Positions 25,401 to 40,396 of a DNA stretch of 64,000 bases are shown one piece after another. Origin of the DNA: Microglena sp. YARC (Eukaryota; Chlorophyta; Chlorophyceae; Chlamydomonadales; Chlamydomonadaceae); contig CM039463.1 of assembly GCA_022414725.1 (NCBI GenBank), positions 39,876,884 through 39,940,883 on the forward strand, in the 5' to 3' direction. A program made the position numbers and the translations under genes. Every line of letters begins with the position of its first letter. Positions within the stretch are counted from its first letter, which is position 1. The notes under the pieces were generated by a model that saw nothing but the letters and a program-made list of their open reading frames with translations, had not been told where the DNA came from and did not search any database.

Positions 25401-28400
25401 ACTCATCTCATAGCTTAGAGTATAGTAAGCTCCGGTATTGTTACATATAAGGATCATACTCAGAAGCTTAGAGTATAGTAGCTCGGTATTGTTACAATAG
25501 GGATCATACTCAGAAGCTTAGAGTATAGTAGTTCGGTATTTGTTACAATAGGGGATCATACTCAGAAGCTTAGAGTATAGTAGCTCGGTATTGTTACGAT
25601 AATACTCAGAAGCTTAGAGTATAGTAGCTCGGTATTGTTACAATAGGGATCATACTCAGATAGCTTAGAGATATAGTAGCTCGGTATTTGTTACAATAGG
25701 GATCATACTCAATCAGAAGCTTAGAGTATAGTAGCTCGGTATTGTTACGATAGGGATCATACTCATTAGAAGCTTAGAGTATAGTAGCTCGGTATTGTTA
25801 CAATAGGGATCATACTCAGAAGCTTAGAGTATAGTAGCTCGGTATTGTTACAATAGGGATCATTACTCAGTAGCTTAGAGTATAGTAGCTCGGTATTGTT
25901 AGAATAGGGATCATACTCAGAAGCTTAGTATAGTATAGTAGATCATACCTAGCTTAGAGTATAGTAGTTGGTATTGTTACAATAGGGATCATACTCAGAA
26001 GCTTAGAGTATAGTAGCTCGGTATTGTTACAATAGGGATCATACTCAGAAGCTTAGAGTATAGTAGCTAGGTATTGTACTATAGGGATATACTCAATAGC
26101 TTAGAGTATAGTAGCTCAGGTATTGTTACAATAGGGATACATAGCTCAGAAGCTTAGAGTATAGTAGCTCGGTATTGTTACAATAGGGATCATACTCAGA
26201 AGCTTAGAGTATAGTAGCTCGGTATTGTTACAATAGGGATCATACTCAGAAGCTTAGAGTATAGTAGCTCGGTATTGTTACAATAGGGATCATACTCAGA
26301 AGCTTAGAGTATAGTAGCTCGGTATTGTTACGATAGGGATCATACTCAGAAGCTTAGAGTATAGTAGCTCGGTATTGTTACAATAGGGATCATACTCAGA
26401 AGCTTAGAGTATAGTAGCTCGGTATTGTTACGATAAGGATCATACATACTCAATAGCTTAGAGTATAGTAGCTCGGTATGTTACAATAGGGATCATACTC
26501 AGAAGCTTAGAGTATAGTAGCTCGGTATTGTTACAATAGGGATCATACTCAGAAGCTTAGAGTATAGTAGCTCGGTATTGTTACAATAGGGATCATACTC
26601 AGAAGCTTAGAGTATAGTAGCTCGGTATTGTTACGGATCATACTCAGAAGCTTAGAGTATAGTAGCTCGGTATTGTTACAATAGGGATCATACTCAGAAG
26701 CTTAGAGTATAGTAGCTCGGTATTGTTACAATAGGGAATCATACTCAGAAGCTTAGAGTATAGTAGCTCGGTATTGTTACAATAGGGATATACTCAGAAG
26801 CTTAGAGTATAGTAGCTCGGTATTGTTACAATAGGGATCATACAATCAATAGCTTAGAGTATAGTAGCTCGGTATTGTTACAATAGGGATCATACTCAGA
26901 TAGCTTAGAGTATAGTAGCTCGGTATTGTTACAATAGGGATCATACTCAGAAGCTTTAGAGTATAGTAGCTCGGTATTGTTACAATAGGGATCATACTCA
27001 GAAGCTTAGAGTATAGTAGCTCGGTATTTGTTACAATAGGGATCATACTCAATAGCTTAGAGTATAGTAGCTCGGTATTGTTACAATAAGGATCATACTC
27101 AGAAGCTTAGAGTATAGTAGCTCGGTATTGTTACAATAGGGATCATACTCAGAAGCTTAGAGTATAGTAGCTCGGTATTGTTACAATAGGGATCATACTC
27201 AGAAAGCTTAGAGTATAGTAGCTCGGTATTGTTACAATAGGGATCATACTCAAAGCTTAGAGTATAGTAGCTCGGTATTGTTACAATAGGGATCATACTC
27301 AAAGCTTAGAGTATAGTAGCTCGGTATTGTTACAATAGGGATCATACTCAGAAGCTTAGAGTATAGTAGCTCGGTATTGTTACAATAGGGATCATACTCA
27401 ATAGCTTAGAGTATAGTAGTTCGGTATTGTTACAATAGGGATCATACTCAGAAGCTTAGAGTATAGTAGCTCGGTATTGTTACAATAGGGATCATACTCA
27501 GCTAGCTTAGAGTATAGTAGCTCGGTATTGTTACAATAGGGATCATACTCAGAAGCTTAGAGTATAGTAGCTCGGTATTGTTACAATAGGGATCATACTC
27601 AGTAGCTTAGAGTATAGTAGCTCGGTATTGTTACAATAGGGATCATACTCAGAAGCTTAGAGTATAGTAGCTCGGTATTGTTACAATAGGGATCATACTC
27701 AGAAGCTTAGAGTATAGTAGCTCGGTATTGTTACAATAGGGATCATACTCAGAAGCTTAGAGTATAGTAGCTCGGTATTGTTACAATAGGGATCATACTC
27801 AGAGCTTAGAGTATAGTAGCTCGGTATTGTTACAATAGGGATTCATACTCAGAAGCTTAGAGTATAGTAGCTCGGTATTGTTACAATAGGGATCATACTC
27901 AATAGCTTAGAGTATAGTAGCTCGGTATTGTTACAATAGGGATCATACTCAGAAGCTTAGAGTATAGTAGCTCGGTATTGTTACAATAGGGATCATACTC
28001 AGATAGCTTAGAGTATAGTAGCTCGGTATTGTTACAATAGGGATCATACTCAGTAGCTTAGAGTATAGTAGCTCGGTATTGTTACAATAGGATCATACTC
28101 AATAGCTTAGAGTATAGTAGCTCGGTATTTGTTACAATAGGGATCATACTCATAGCTTAGAGTATAGTAGCTCGGTATTGTTACAATAGGGATCATACTC
28201 AGAAGCTTAGAGTATAGTAGCTCGGTATTGTTACAATAGGATCATACTCTCAAAGCTTAGAGTTATAGTAGCTCGGTATTGTTACAATAGGGATCATACT
28301 CAGAAGCTTAGAGTATAGTAGCTCGGTATTGTTACAATAGGGATCATACTCAGAAGCTTAAGTATAGTAGCTCGGTATTGTTACAATAGGGATCATACTC

Positions 28401-31400
28401 AGTAGCTTAGAGTATAGTAGCTCGGTATTGTTACAATAGGGATCATACTCAGAGCTTAGAGTATAGTAGCTCGGTATTGTTACAATAGGGATCATACTCA
28501 GTAGCTTAGATTATAGTAGCTCGGTATTGTTACAATAGGGATCATACTCAGAAGCTTAGAGTATAGTAGCTCGGTATTGTTACAATAGGGATCATACTCA
28601 GAAGCTTAGAGTATAGTAGCTCGGTATTGTTACAATAGGGATCATACTCAGAGCTTAGAGTATAGTAGCTCGGTATTGTTACAATAGGGATCATACTCAT
28701 AAGCTTAGAGTATAGTAGCTCGGTACAATAGGATCATACTCAGAAGCTTAGAGTATAGTAGTATTGTTACAATAGGGATCATACTCATAGCTTAGAGTAT
28801 AGTAGCTCGGTATTGTTACAATAGGGATCATACTCAGTAGCTTAGAGTATAGTAGCTCGGTATTGTTACAATAGGGATCATACTCAGTAGCTTAGAGTAT
28901 AGTAGCTCGGTATTGTTACAATAGGGATCATACTCAGAAGCTTAGAGTATAGTAGCTCGGTATTGTTACAATAGGGATCATACTCAATAGCTTAGAGTAT
29001 AGTAGCTCGGTATTGTTACAATAGGGATCATACTCAGAAGCTTAGAGTATAGTAGCTCGGTATTGTTACAATAGGGATCATACTCAGATAGCTTAGAGTA
29101 TAGTAGCTCGGTATTGTTACAATAGGGATCATACTCAATAGCTTAGAGTATAGTAGCTCGGTATTGTTACAATAGGGATCATACTCAAGAAGCTTAGAGT
29201 ATAGTAGCTCGGTATTGTTACAATAGGGATCATACTCAGAAGCTTAGAGTATAGTAGTTCGGTATTGTTACAATAGGGATCATACTCAGAAGCTTAGAGT
29301 ATAGTAGCTCGGTATTGTTTGTTACAGTATAGGGTCATACATACAATAGCTTAGAGTATAGTAGCTCGGTATTGTTACATAGGGATCATACTCAGAAGCT
29401 TAGAGTATAGTAGCTCGGTATTGTTACAATAGGGATCATACTCAGAAGCTTAGAGTATAGTAGCTCGGTATTGTTACAATAGGGATCATACTCAGAAGCT
29501 TAGAGTATAGTAGCTCGGTATTGTTACGATAAGGATCATACTCAATAGCTTAGAGTATAGTAGCTCGGTATTGTTACAATAGGGATCATACTCAGTAGCT
29601 TAGAGTATAGTAGCTCGGTATTGTTACAATAGGGATCATACTCATAGCTTAGAGTTATAGTAGCTCGGTATTGTTACAATAGGGATCATACTCAGTAGCT
29701 TAGAGTATAGTAGCTCGGTATTGTTACAATAGGGATCATACTCATAGCTTAGAGTATAGTAGCTCGGTATTGTTACAATAGGGATCATACTCAGAAGCTT
29801 AGAGTATAGTAGCTCGGTATTGTTACGAATAGGGATCATACTCATAGCTTAGAGTATAGTAGCTCGGTATTGTTACAATAGGGATCATACTCAGAAGCTT
29901 AGAGTATAGTAGCTCGGTATTGTTACAATAGGGATCATACTCAGATAGCTTAGAGTATAGTAGCTCGGTATTGTTACAATAGGGATCATACTCAGAAGCT
30001 TAGAGTATAGTAGCTCGGTATTGTTACAATAGGGATCATACTCAGTAGCTTAGAGTATAGTAGCTCGGTATTGTTACAATAGGGATCATACTCAATAGCT
30101 TAGAGTATAGTAGCTCGGTATTGTTACAATAGGGATCATACTCAGTTGAAGCTTAGAGTATAGTAGCTCGGTATTGTTACAATAGGGATCATACTCAGAT
30201 AGCTTAGAGTATAGTAGCTCGGTATTGTTACAATAGGGATCATACTCAGATAGCTTAGAGTATAGTAGCTCGGTATTGTTACAATAGGGATCATACTCAG
30301 AAGCTTAGAGTATAGTAGCTCGGTATTGTTACAATAGGGATCATACTCAGAAGCTTAGAGTATAGTAGCTCGGTATTGTTACAATAGGGATCATACTCAG
30401 AAGCTTAGAGTATAGTAGCTCGGTATTGTTACAATAGGGATCATACTCAGAAGCTTAGAGTATAGTAGCTCGGTATTGTTACAATAGGGATCATACTCAA
30501 TAGCTTAGAGTATAGTAGCTCGGTATTGTTACAATAGGGATCATACTCAGAAGCTTAGAGTATAGTAGCTCGGTATTGTTACAATAGGGATCATACTCAG
30601 AAGCTTAGAGTATAGTAGCTCGGTATTGTTACAATAGGGATCATACTCAGAAGCTTAGAGTATAGTAGCTCGGTATTGTTACAATAGGGATCATACTCAG
30701 ATAGCTTAGAGTATAGTAGCTCGGGTATTGTTACAATAGGGATCATACTCAGAAGCTTAGAGTATAGTAGCTCGGTATTGTTACAATAGGGATCATACTC
30801 AGAAGCTTAGAGTATAGTAGCTCGGTATTGTTACAATAGGGATTCATACTCAAAGCTTAGAGTATAGTAGCTCGGTATTGTTACAATAGGGATCATACTC
30901 AGAAGCTTAGAGTATAGTAGCTCGGTATTGTTACAATAGGGATCATACTCAGAAGCTTAGAGTATAGTAGCTCGGTATTGTTACAATAGGGATCATACTC
31001 AGAAGCTTAGAGTATAGTAGCTCGGTATTGTTACAATAGGGATCATACTAAATAGCTTAGAGTATAGTAGCTCGGTATTGTTACAATAGGGATCATACTC
31101 AATAGCTTAGAGTATAGTAGCTCGGTATTGTTACAATAGGGATCATACTCAGAAGCTTAGAGTATAGTAGCTCGGTATTGTTACAATAGGGATCATACTC
31201 AGAAGCTTAGAGTATAGTAGCTCGGTATTGTTACAATAGGGATCATACTCAGAAGCTTAGAGTATAGTAGCTCGGTATTGTTACAATAGGGATCATACTC
31301 AGAAGCTTAGAGTATAGTAGCTCGGTATTGTTACAATAGGGATCATACTCAGTAGCTTAGAGTATAGTAGCTCGGTATTGTTACAATAGGGATCATACTC

Positions 31401-34400
31401 AGAAGCTTAGAGTATAGTAGCTCGGTATTGTTACAATAGGGATCATACTCAGTAGCTTAGAGTATAGTAGCTCGGTATTGTTACAATAGGGATCATACTC
31501 AGAAGCTTAGAGTATAGTAGCTCGGTATTGTTACAATAGGGATCATACTCAGTTGCTTAGAGTATAGTAGCTCGGTATTGTTACAATAGGGATCATACTC
31601 AGAAGCTTAGAGTATAGTAGCTCGGTATTGTTACAATAGGGATCATACTCAGAAGCTTAGAGTATAGTAGCTCGGTATTGTTACAATAGGGATCATACTC
31701 AGAAGCTTAGAGTATAGTAGCTCGGTATTGTTACATTAGGGATCATACTCAGTAGCTTAGAGTATAGTAGCTCGGTATTGTTACAATAGGGATCATACTT
31801 CAGATAGCTTAGAGTATAGTAGCTCGGTATTGTTACAATAGGGATCATACTCAGTAGCTTAGAGTATAGTAGCTCGGTATTGTTACAATAGGGATCATAC
31901 TCAGAAGCTTAGAGTATAGTAGCTCGGTATTGTTACAATAAGGATCATACTCAATAGCTTAGAGTATAGTAGCTCGGTATTGTTACAATAGGGATCATAC
32001 TCAGAAGCTTAGAGTATAGTAGCTCGGTATTGTTACAATAGGGATCATACTCAGATAGCTTAGAGTATAGTAGCTCGGTATTGTTACAATAGGGATCATA
32101 CTCAGAAGCTTAGAGTATAGTAGCTCGGTATTGTTACAATAGGGATCATACTCAATAGCTTAGAGTATAGTAGCTCGGTATTGTTACAATAGGGATCATA
32201 CTCAGTAGCTTAGAGTATAGTAGCTCGGTATTGTTACAATAGGGATCATACTCAGAAGCTTAGAGTATAGTAGCTCGGTATTGTTACAATAGGGATCATA
32301 CTCTAGCTTAGAGTATAGTAGCTCGGTATTGTTACAATAGGGATCATACTCAGATAGCTTAGAGTATAGTAGCTCGGTATTGTTACAATAGGGATCATAC
32401 TCAATAGCTTAGAGTATAGTAGCTCGGTATTGTTACAATAGGGATCATACTCAGAAGCTTAGAGTATAGTAGCTCGGTATTGTTACAATAGGGATCATAC
32501 TCAGCAGCTCGGTATTGTTACAATAGGGATCATACTCAGAAGCTTAGAGTATAGTAGCTCGGTATTGTTACAATAGGGATCATACTCAGTAGCTTAGAGT
32601 ATAGTAGCTCGGTATTGTTACAATAGGGATCATACTCAGTTGCTTAGAGTATAGTAGCTCGGTATTGTTACAATAGGGATCATACTCAATAGCTTAGAGT
32701 ATAGTAGCTCGGTATTGTTACAATAGGGATCATACTCAGAAGCTTAGAGTATAGTAGCTCGGTATTGTTACAATAGGGATCATACTCTTAGCTTAGAGTA
32801 TAGTAGCTCGGTATTGTTACAATAGGGATCATACTCAGAAGCTTAGAGTATAGTAGCTCGGTATTGTTACAATAGGGATCATACTCAGAAGCTTAGAGTA
32901 TAGTAGCTCGGTATTGTTACAATAGGGATCATACTCAGTAGCTTAGAGTATAGTAGCTCGGTATTGTTACAATAGGGATCATACTCAGATAGCTTAGAGT
33001 ATAGTAGCTCGGTATTGTTACAATAGGGATCATACTCATAGCTTAGAGTATAGTAGCTCGGTATTGTTACAATAGGGATCATACTCAGAAGCTTAGAGTA
33101 TAGTAGCTCGGTATTGTTACAATAGGGATCATACTCAATAGCTTAGAGTATAGTAGCTCGGTATTGTTACAATAGGGATCATACTCAGATAGCTTAGAGT
33201 ATAGTAGCTCGGTATTGTTACAATAGGGATCATACTCAGTAGCTTAGAGTATAGTAGCTCGGTATTGTTACAATAGGGATCATACTCAGTAGCTTAGAGT
33301 ATAGTAGCTCGGTATTGTTACAATAGGATCATACTCAATAGCTTAGAGTATAGTAGCTCGGTATTGTTACAATAGGGATCATACTCAAGCTTAGAGTATA
33401 GTAGCTCGGTATTGTTACAATAGGGATCATACTCAAAGCTTAGAGTATAGTAGCTCGGTATTGTTACAATAGGGATCATACTCAGAAGCTTAGAGTATAG
33501 TAGCTCGGTATTGTTACAATAGGGATCATACTCAATAGCTTAGAGTATAGTAGCTCGGTATTGTTACAATAGGGATCATACTCAGAAGCTTAGAGTATAG
33601 TAGCTCGGTATTGTTACAATAGGGATCATACTCAAGTAGCTTAGAGTATAGTAGCTCGGTATTGTTACAATAGGGATCATACTCAATAGCTTAGAGTATA
33701 GTAGCTCGGTATTGTTACAATAGGGATCATACTCAGAAGCTTAGAGTATAGTAGCTCGGTATTGTTTACAATAGGGATCATACTCAATAGCTTAGAGTAT
33801 AGTAGCTCGGTATTGTTACAATAGGGATCATACTCAGTAGCTTAGAGTATAGTAGCTCGTATTGTTACAATAGGGATCATACTCAAAGCTTAGAGTATAG
33901 TAGCTCGGTATTGTTACAATAGGGATCATACTCAGATAGCTTAGAGTATAGTAGCTCGGTATTGTTACAATAGGGATCATACTCAATAGCTTAGAGTATA
34001 GTAGCTCGGTATTGTTACAATAGGGATCATACTCAATAGCTTAGAGTATAGTAGCTCGTATTGTTACAATAGGGATCATACTCAGTAGCTTAGAGTATAG
34101 TAGCTCGGTATTGTTACAATAGGGATCATACTCAGTTAGCTTAGAGTATAGTAGCTCGGTATTGTTACAATAGGGATCATACTCAGAAGCTTAGAGTATA
34201 GTAGCTCGGTATTGTTACAATAGGGATCATACTCAATAGCTTAGAGTATAGTAGCTCGGTATTGTTACGATAGGATCATACTCAATAGCTTAGAGTATAG
34301 TAGCTCGGTATTGTTACAATAGGGATCATACTCAGAAGCTTAGAGTATAGTAGCTCGGTATTGTTACAATAGGGATCATACTCAGAAGCTTAGAGTATAG

Positions 34401-37400
34401 TAGCTCGGTATTGTTACAATAGGGATCATACTCAATAGCTTAGAGTATAGTAGCTCGGTATTGTTACAATAGGGATCATACTCAGTAGCTTAGAGTATAG
34501 TAGCTCGGTATTGTTACAATAGGGATCATACTCAGAAGCTTAGAGTATAGTAGCTCGGTATTGTTACAATAGGGATCATACTCAATAGCTTAGAGTATAG
34601 TAGCTCGGTATTGTTACAATAGGGATCATACTCAGAAGCTTAGAGTATAGTAGCTCGGTATTGTTACAATAGGGATCATACTCAATAGCTTAGAGTATAG
34701 TAGCTCGGTATTGTTACAATAGGGATCATACTCAATAGCTTAGAGTATAGTAGCTCGGTATTGTTACAATAGGGATCATACTCAGATAGCTTAGAGTATA
34801 GTAGCTCGGTATTGTTACAATAGGGATCATACTCAGATAGCTTAGAGTATAGTAGCTCGGTATTGTTACAATAGGGATCATACTCAAAGCTTAGAGTATA
34901 GTAGCTCGGTATTGTTACAATAGGGATCATACTCATTAGCTTAGAGTATAGTAGCTCGGTATTGTTACAATAGGGATCATACTCAGAAGCTTAGAGTATA
35001 GTAGCTCGGTATTGTTACAATAGGGATCATACTCAATAGCTTAGAGTATAGTAGCTCGGTATTGTTACAATAGGGATCATACTCAGAAGCTTAGAGTATA
35101 GTAGCTCGGTATTGTTACAATAGGGATCATACTCAGAAGCTTAGAGTATAGTAGCTCGGTATTGTTACAATAGGGATCATACTCAGAAGCTTAGAGTATA
35201 GTAGCTCGGTATTGTTACAATAGGGATCATACTCAGATAGCTTAGAGTATAGTAGCTCGGTATTGTTACAATAGGGATCATACTCAGAAGCTTAGAGTAT
35301 AGTAGCTCGGTATTGTTACAATAGGGATCATACTCAGAAGCTTAGAGTATAGTAGCTCGGTATTGTTACAATAGGGATCATACTCAATAGCTTAGAGTAT
35401 AGTAGCTCGGTATTGTTACAATAGGGATCATACTCAGAAGCTTAGAGTATAGTAGCTCGGTATTGTTACAATAGGGACTCATACTCAATAGCTTAGAGTA
35501 TAGTAGCTCGGTATTGTTACAATAGGGATCATACTCAGAAGCTTAGAGTATAGTAGCTCGGTATTGTTACAATAGGGATCATACTCAGTAGCTTAGAGTA
35601 TAGTAGCTCGGTATTGTTACAATAGGGATCATACTCAGATAGCTTAGAGTATAGTAGCTCGGTATTGTTACAATAGGGATCATACTCAGAAGCTTAGAGT
35701 ATAGTAGCTCGGTATTGTTACAATAGGGATCATACTCAGAAGCTTAGAGTATAGTAGCTCGGTATTGTTACAATAGGGATCATACTCAATAGCTTAGAGT
35801 ATAGTAGCTCGGTATTGTTACAATAGGGATCATACTCATAGCTTAGAGTATAGTAGCTCGGTATTGTTACAATAGGGATCATACTCAGTCAATAGCTTAG
35901 AGTATAGTAGCTCGGTATTGTTACAATAGGGATCATACTCAGTAGCTTAGAGTATAGTAGCTCGGTATTGTTACAATAGGGATCATACTCAGTAGCTTAG
36001 AGTATAGTAGCTCGGTATTGTTACAATAGGGATCATACTCAATAGCTTAGAGTATAGTAGCTCGGTATTGTTACAATAGGGATCATACTCAGTAGCTTAG
36101 AGTATAGTAGCTCGGTATTGTTACAATAGGGATCTATCAGTAGCTCTACAATAGGGATTCAATAGCTTAGAGTATAGTAGCTCGGTATTGTTACAATAGG
36201 GATCATACTCAATAGCTTAGAGTATAGTAGCTCGGTATTGTTACAATAGGGATCATACTCAGTAGCTTAGAGTATAGTAGCTCGGTATTGTTACAATAGG
36301 GATCATACTCAGAAGCTTAGAGTATAGTAGCTCGGTATTGTTACAATAGGGATCATACTCAGAAGCTTAGAGTATAGTAGCTCGGTATTGTTACAATAGG
36401 GATCATACTCAGAAGCTTAGAGTATAGTAGCTCGGTATTGTTACAATAGGGATCATACTCAAAGCTTAGAGTATAGTAGCTCGGTATTGTTACAATAGGG
36501 ATCATACTCAGTAGCTTAGAGTATAGTAGCTCGGTATTGTTACAATAGGGATCATACTCAGAAGCTTAGAGTATAGTAGCTCGGTATTGTTACAATAGGG
36601 ATCATACTCAGAGCTTAGAGTATAGTAGCTCGGTATTGTTACAATAGGGATCATACTCAATAGCTTAGAGTATAGTAGCTCGGTATTGTTACAATAGGGA
36701 TCATACTCAATAGCTTAGAGTATAGTAGCTCGGTATTGTTACAATAGGATCATACTCAATTAGCTTAGAGTATAGTAGCTCGTATTGTTACAATAGGGAT
36801 CATACTCATAGCTTAGAGTATAGTAGCTCGGTATTGTTACAATAGGGATCATACTCAAGTAGCTTAGAGTATAGTAGCTCGGTATTGTTACAATAGGGAT
36901 CATACTCAGTAGCTTAGAGTATAGTAGCTCGGTATTGTTACAATAGGGATCATACTCATAGCTTAGAGTATAGTAGCTCGGTATTGTTACAATAGGGATC
37001 ATACTCAGTAGCTTAGAGTATAGTAGCTCGGTATTGTTACAATAGGGATCATACTCAGTTAGCTTAGAGTATAGTAGCTCGGTATTGTTACAATAGGGAT
37101 CATACTCAAAAGCTTAGAGTATAGTAGCTCGGTATTGTTACAATAGGGATCATACTCATAGCTTAGAGTATAGTAGCTCGGTATTGTTACAATAGGGATC
37201 ATACTCAATAGCTTAGAGTATAGTAGCTCGGTATTGTTACAATAGGGATCATACTCCTTAGAGTATAGTAGCTTCGGTATTGTTACAATAGGGATCATAC
37301 TCAGCTAGCTTAGAGTATAGTAGCTCGGTATTGTTACAATAGGGATCATACTCATAGCTTATTAGAGTATAGTAGCTCGGTATTGTTACAATAGGGATCA

Positions 37401-38985
37401 TACTCAATAGCTTAGAGTATAGTAGCTCGGTATTGTTACAATAGGGATCATACTCAGAAGCTTAGAGTATAGTAGCTCGGTATTGTTACAATAGGGATCA
37501 TACTCTAGCTTAGAGTATAGTAGCTCGGTATTGTTACAATAGGGATCATACTCAGTAGCTTAGAGTATAGTAGCTCGGTATTGTTACAATAGGGATCATA
37601 CTCAATAGCTTAGAGTATAGTAGCTCGGTATTGTTACAATAGGGATCATACTCATAGCTTAGAGTATTAGTAGCTCGGTATTGTTACAATAGGGATCATA
37701 CTCAATAGCTTAGAGTATAGTAGCTCGGTATTGTTACAATAGGGATCATACTCAAAGCTTAGAGTATAGTAGCTCGGTATTGTTACAATAGGGATCATAC
37801 TCAGAAGCTTAGAGTATAGTAGCTCGGTATTGTTACAATAGGGATCATACTCAAGTAGCTTAGAGTATAGTAGCTCGGTATTGTTACAATAGGGATCATA
37901 CTCAGTTAGCTTAGAGTATAGTAGCTCGGTATTGATTACAATAGGGATCATACTCAATAGCTTAGAGTATAGTAGCTCGGTATTGTTACAATAGGGATCA
38001 TACTCAATAGCTTAGAGTATAGTAGCTCGGTATTGTTACAATAGGGATCATACTCAATAGAAGCTTAGAGTATAGTAGCTCGGTATTGTTACATATAGGG
38101 ATCATACTCAATAGCTTAGAGTATAGTAGCTCGGTATTGTTACAATAGGGATCATACTCAGTAGCTTAGAGTATAGTAGCTCGGGTATTGTTACAATAGG
38201 GATCATACTCAGTAGCTTAGAGTATAGTAGCTCGGTATTGTTACAATAGGGATCATACTCAGTTGCTTAGAGTATAGTAGCTCGGTATTGTTACAATAGG
38301 GATCATACTCAATAGCTTAGAGTATAGTAGCTCGGTATTGTTACAATAGGGATCATACTCAATAGCTTAGAGTATAGTAGCTCGGTATTGTTACAATAGG
38401 GATCATACTCAGAAGCTTAGAGTATAGTAGCTCGGTATTGTTAACAATAGGGATCATACTCAGTAGCTTAGAGTATAGTAGCTCGGTATTGTTACAATAG
38501 GGATCATACTCAGTAGCTTAGAGTATAGTAGCTCTACAATAGGGGATAGCTTAGAGTATAGTAGCTCGGTATTGTTACAATAGGGATCATACTAGCTTAG
38601 AGTATAGTAGCTCGGTATTGTTACAATAGGGATCATACTCAATAGCTTAGAGTATAGTAGCTCTGTATTGTTACAATAGGGTTCATATCTACTAGAAGCT
38701 TAGAGTATAGTAGCTCGGGTATTGTTACAATAGGGATCATACTCAGTTAGCTTAGAGTATAGTAGCTCGGTATTGATTACATAGGGATCATACTCAATAG
38801 CTTAGAGTATAGTAGCTCGGTATTGTTACAATAGGGATCATACTCAATAGCTTAGTATAGTAGCTCGGTATTGTTACAATAGGGATCATACTCAATAGCT
38901 TAGAGTATAGTAGCTCGGTATTGTTACAATAGGGATCATACTCAATAGCTTAGAGTATAGTAGCTCGGTATTGTCACATTACAGA
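25401..38985. repeat. Homogeneous 50-bp satellite core
   Basis: About 270 monomers, mostly identical outside a 2-6 bp link before GCTTAG (AGAA, AATA, AGTA, AGATA, ATA). The long CGATAAGGATCATACATTC variant is nearly absent. Such uniformity is expected from recent amplification or unequal exchange. Minus-strand open frames inside are artefacts of the stop-free monomer. Confidence 0.97.
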
Positions 38986-39105
38986 TCATACTCATAAGCG
39001 TACAGTGGAGTAGTTCGGCATAGTTACATTAGGGATCACGCGCAGTAGCTTTGAGTATTTTTGTTCGGCATAGTCACAGTAGGGATTATAATCAGGAGCT
39101 TTCTA
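38986..39105. repeat. Decayed terminal satellite monomers
   Basis: The last two to three monomers are strongly mutated by substitution (for example TAGTTCGGCATAGTTACATTAGGGATCA) while keeping the 50-bp rhythm. This marks the true array edge against unique sequence, unlike the indel-type decay at the gaps. Confidence 0.8.
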
Positions 39106-39340
39106 CTGGTGCCACTATGGGCTCACTGCTTCCCAATGCTTTGCTAGGCTGGGCTTTGAGTCTCCAGGAGGCAGCTGCAGCGCCCATGACATGGGCATCA
39201 ATGATAAGGAGGCCCTGGTTGGCTGACGTTAACACCAATGTTGTGAGCAGCTAAGGAGGGCATGGGGCAGAGGTGTAGAGTGGAGCTAGCGTTGACTCTT
39301 AGGGCATATAAGGGGTTGGGGGTGGGGGCATGGTAAGACA
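39106..39340. other. Short non-repetitive spacer
   Basis: About 235 bp of mixed sequence between the satellite and the CA/poly-C tract. No gene, RNA or repeat was recognised. Confidence 0.4.
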
Positions 39341-40262
39341 AAGGGGCAAGAGGGGGGGGGGCATGGCACACACACACTCCCTGACCCCCCCCCCCCCCCC
39401 CCCCACACACCACACACACACACACCAACTTCCTCCCTTCCACACCACCACCTCACACACACACACATAGACCCCCCCTCCCCTCCCACCTCACACACAG
39501 ACACAAGCACACATTCACTCCCTAACCTCCCCCCCCCACACCCTCTCCCACGCAACACACACACATACACTCCCTGACCCCCCCCCCCCCTCCTCACACA
39601 TACAAACACTCCTTGAACTCCCCCACCACCCCACCACCACCACACACACACAAACATACATACACTGCCCTGCCCCCCCCCCCCCCCCAACACACACAAA
39701 CACACACAAACACACCCGCACACACACATACACTCCCTGACCCCCCCCCCCCCCCCCCCACACACACACCTCACACACAAACACACATAGACCCCCCCCC
39801 ACCCCCCCCCCCCCACCCAACAACAACAACAACCCACCAACACACACACAAACACATATACACTCCCTGACCTCCCCCCCAACCACCACCACCTTTCACA
39901 AACACACACACTCCCACCACCACCTCACACACAAACACACACAGACACACAATCCCCCCCCCCTACACACACACACCACACACACACACACAACAACAAC
40001 CCCACCACCACACACACACACACACACACACACAAAAACACATGCAATCCCTGACCTCCCCCCCCCCCCCTCCACCCACCCACACAATACCGACCTTCCC
40101 ACCCCGCTACACACACGAACACGCATACACACAAACAAAAACACTCCCTGGACCACCCACCCCACCACCCACGCACTCCATGACCTCCCCCCCAAACACC
40201 ACTAACACAAACACTCCCTGCCCCCCCCCCCCCCCCCCCAAACACACACACTCCCTGACCCC
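39341..40262. repeat. CA / poly-C minisatellite
   Basis: Alternating (CA)n stretches and poly-C runs of up to about 20 nt, linked by the recurring word CACTCCCTGACC. Spacing varies from about 60 to 130 bp. All C-runs are on the plus strand, so the minus strand is G-rich. Long open frames (Pro/Thr/His or Gly/Val/Cys-rich) are products of the repeat. Confidence 0.93.
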
Positions 40263-40396
40263 CTGGTAACTTGTTACGTTGTAGCAGCTTTGTCTGTGCA
40301 TGAGGGGACTAGATGGGAGGAGTGATCCAAGCGAATAAATCGGATGCATGATACAAGGCACCCTTACCCACATCCTCACACCCTACCCATCCATGC

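Noticed and set aside
39286..39909. Cys/Val/Gly-rich protein on the minus strand and Pro/Thr/His-rich frames on the plus strand
   Set aside because: Translation of the CA/poly-C minisatellite. Frames depend on homopolymer length and show no conserved pattern.
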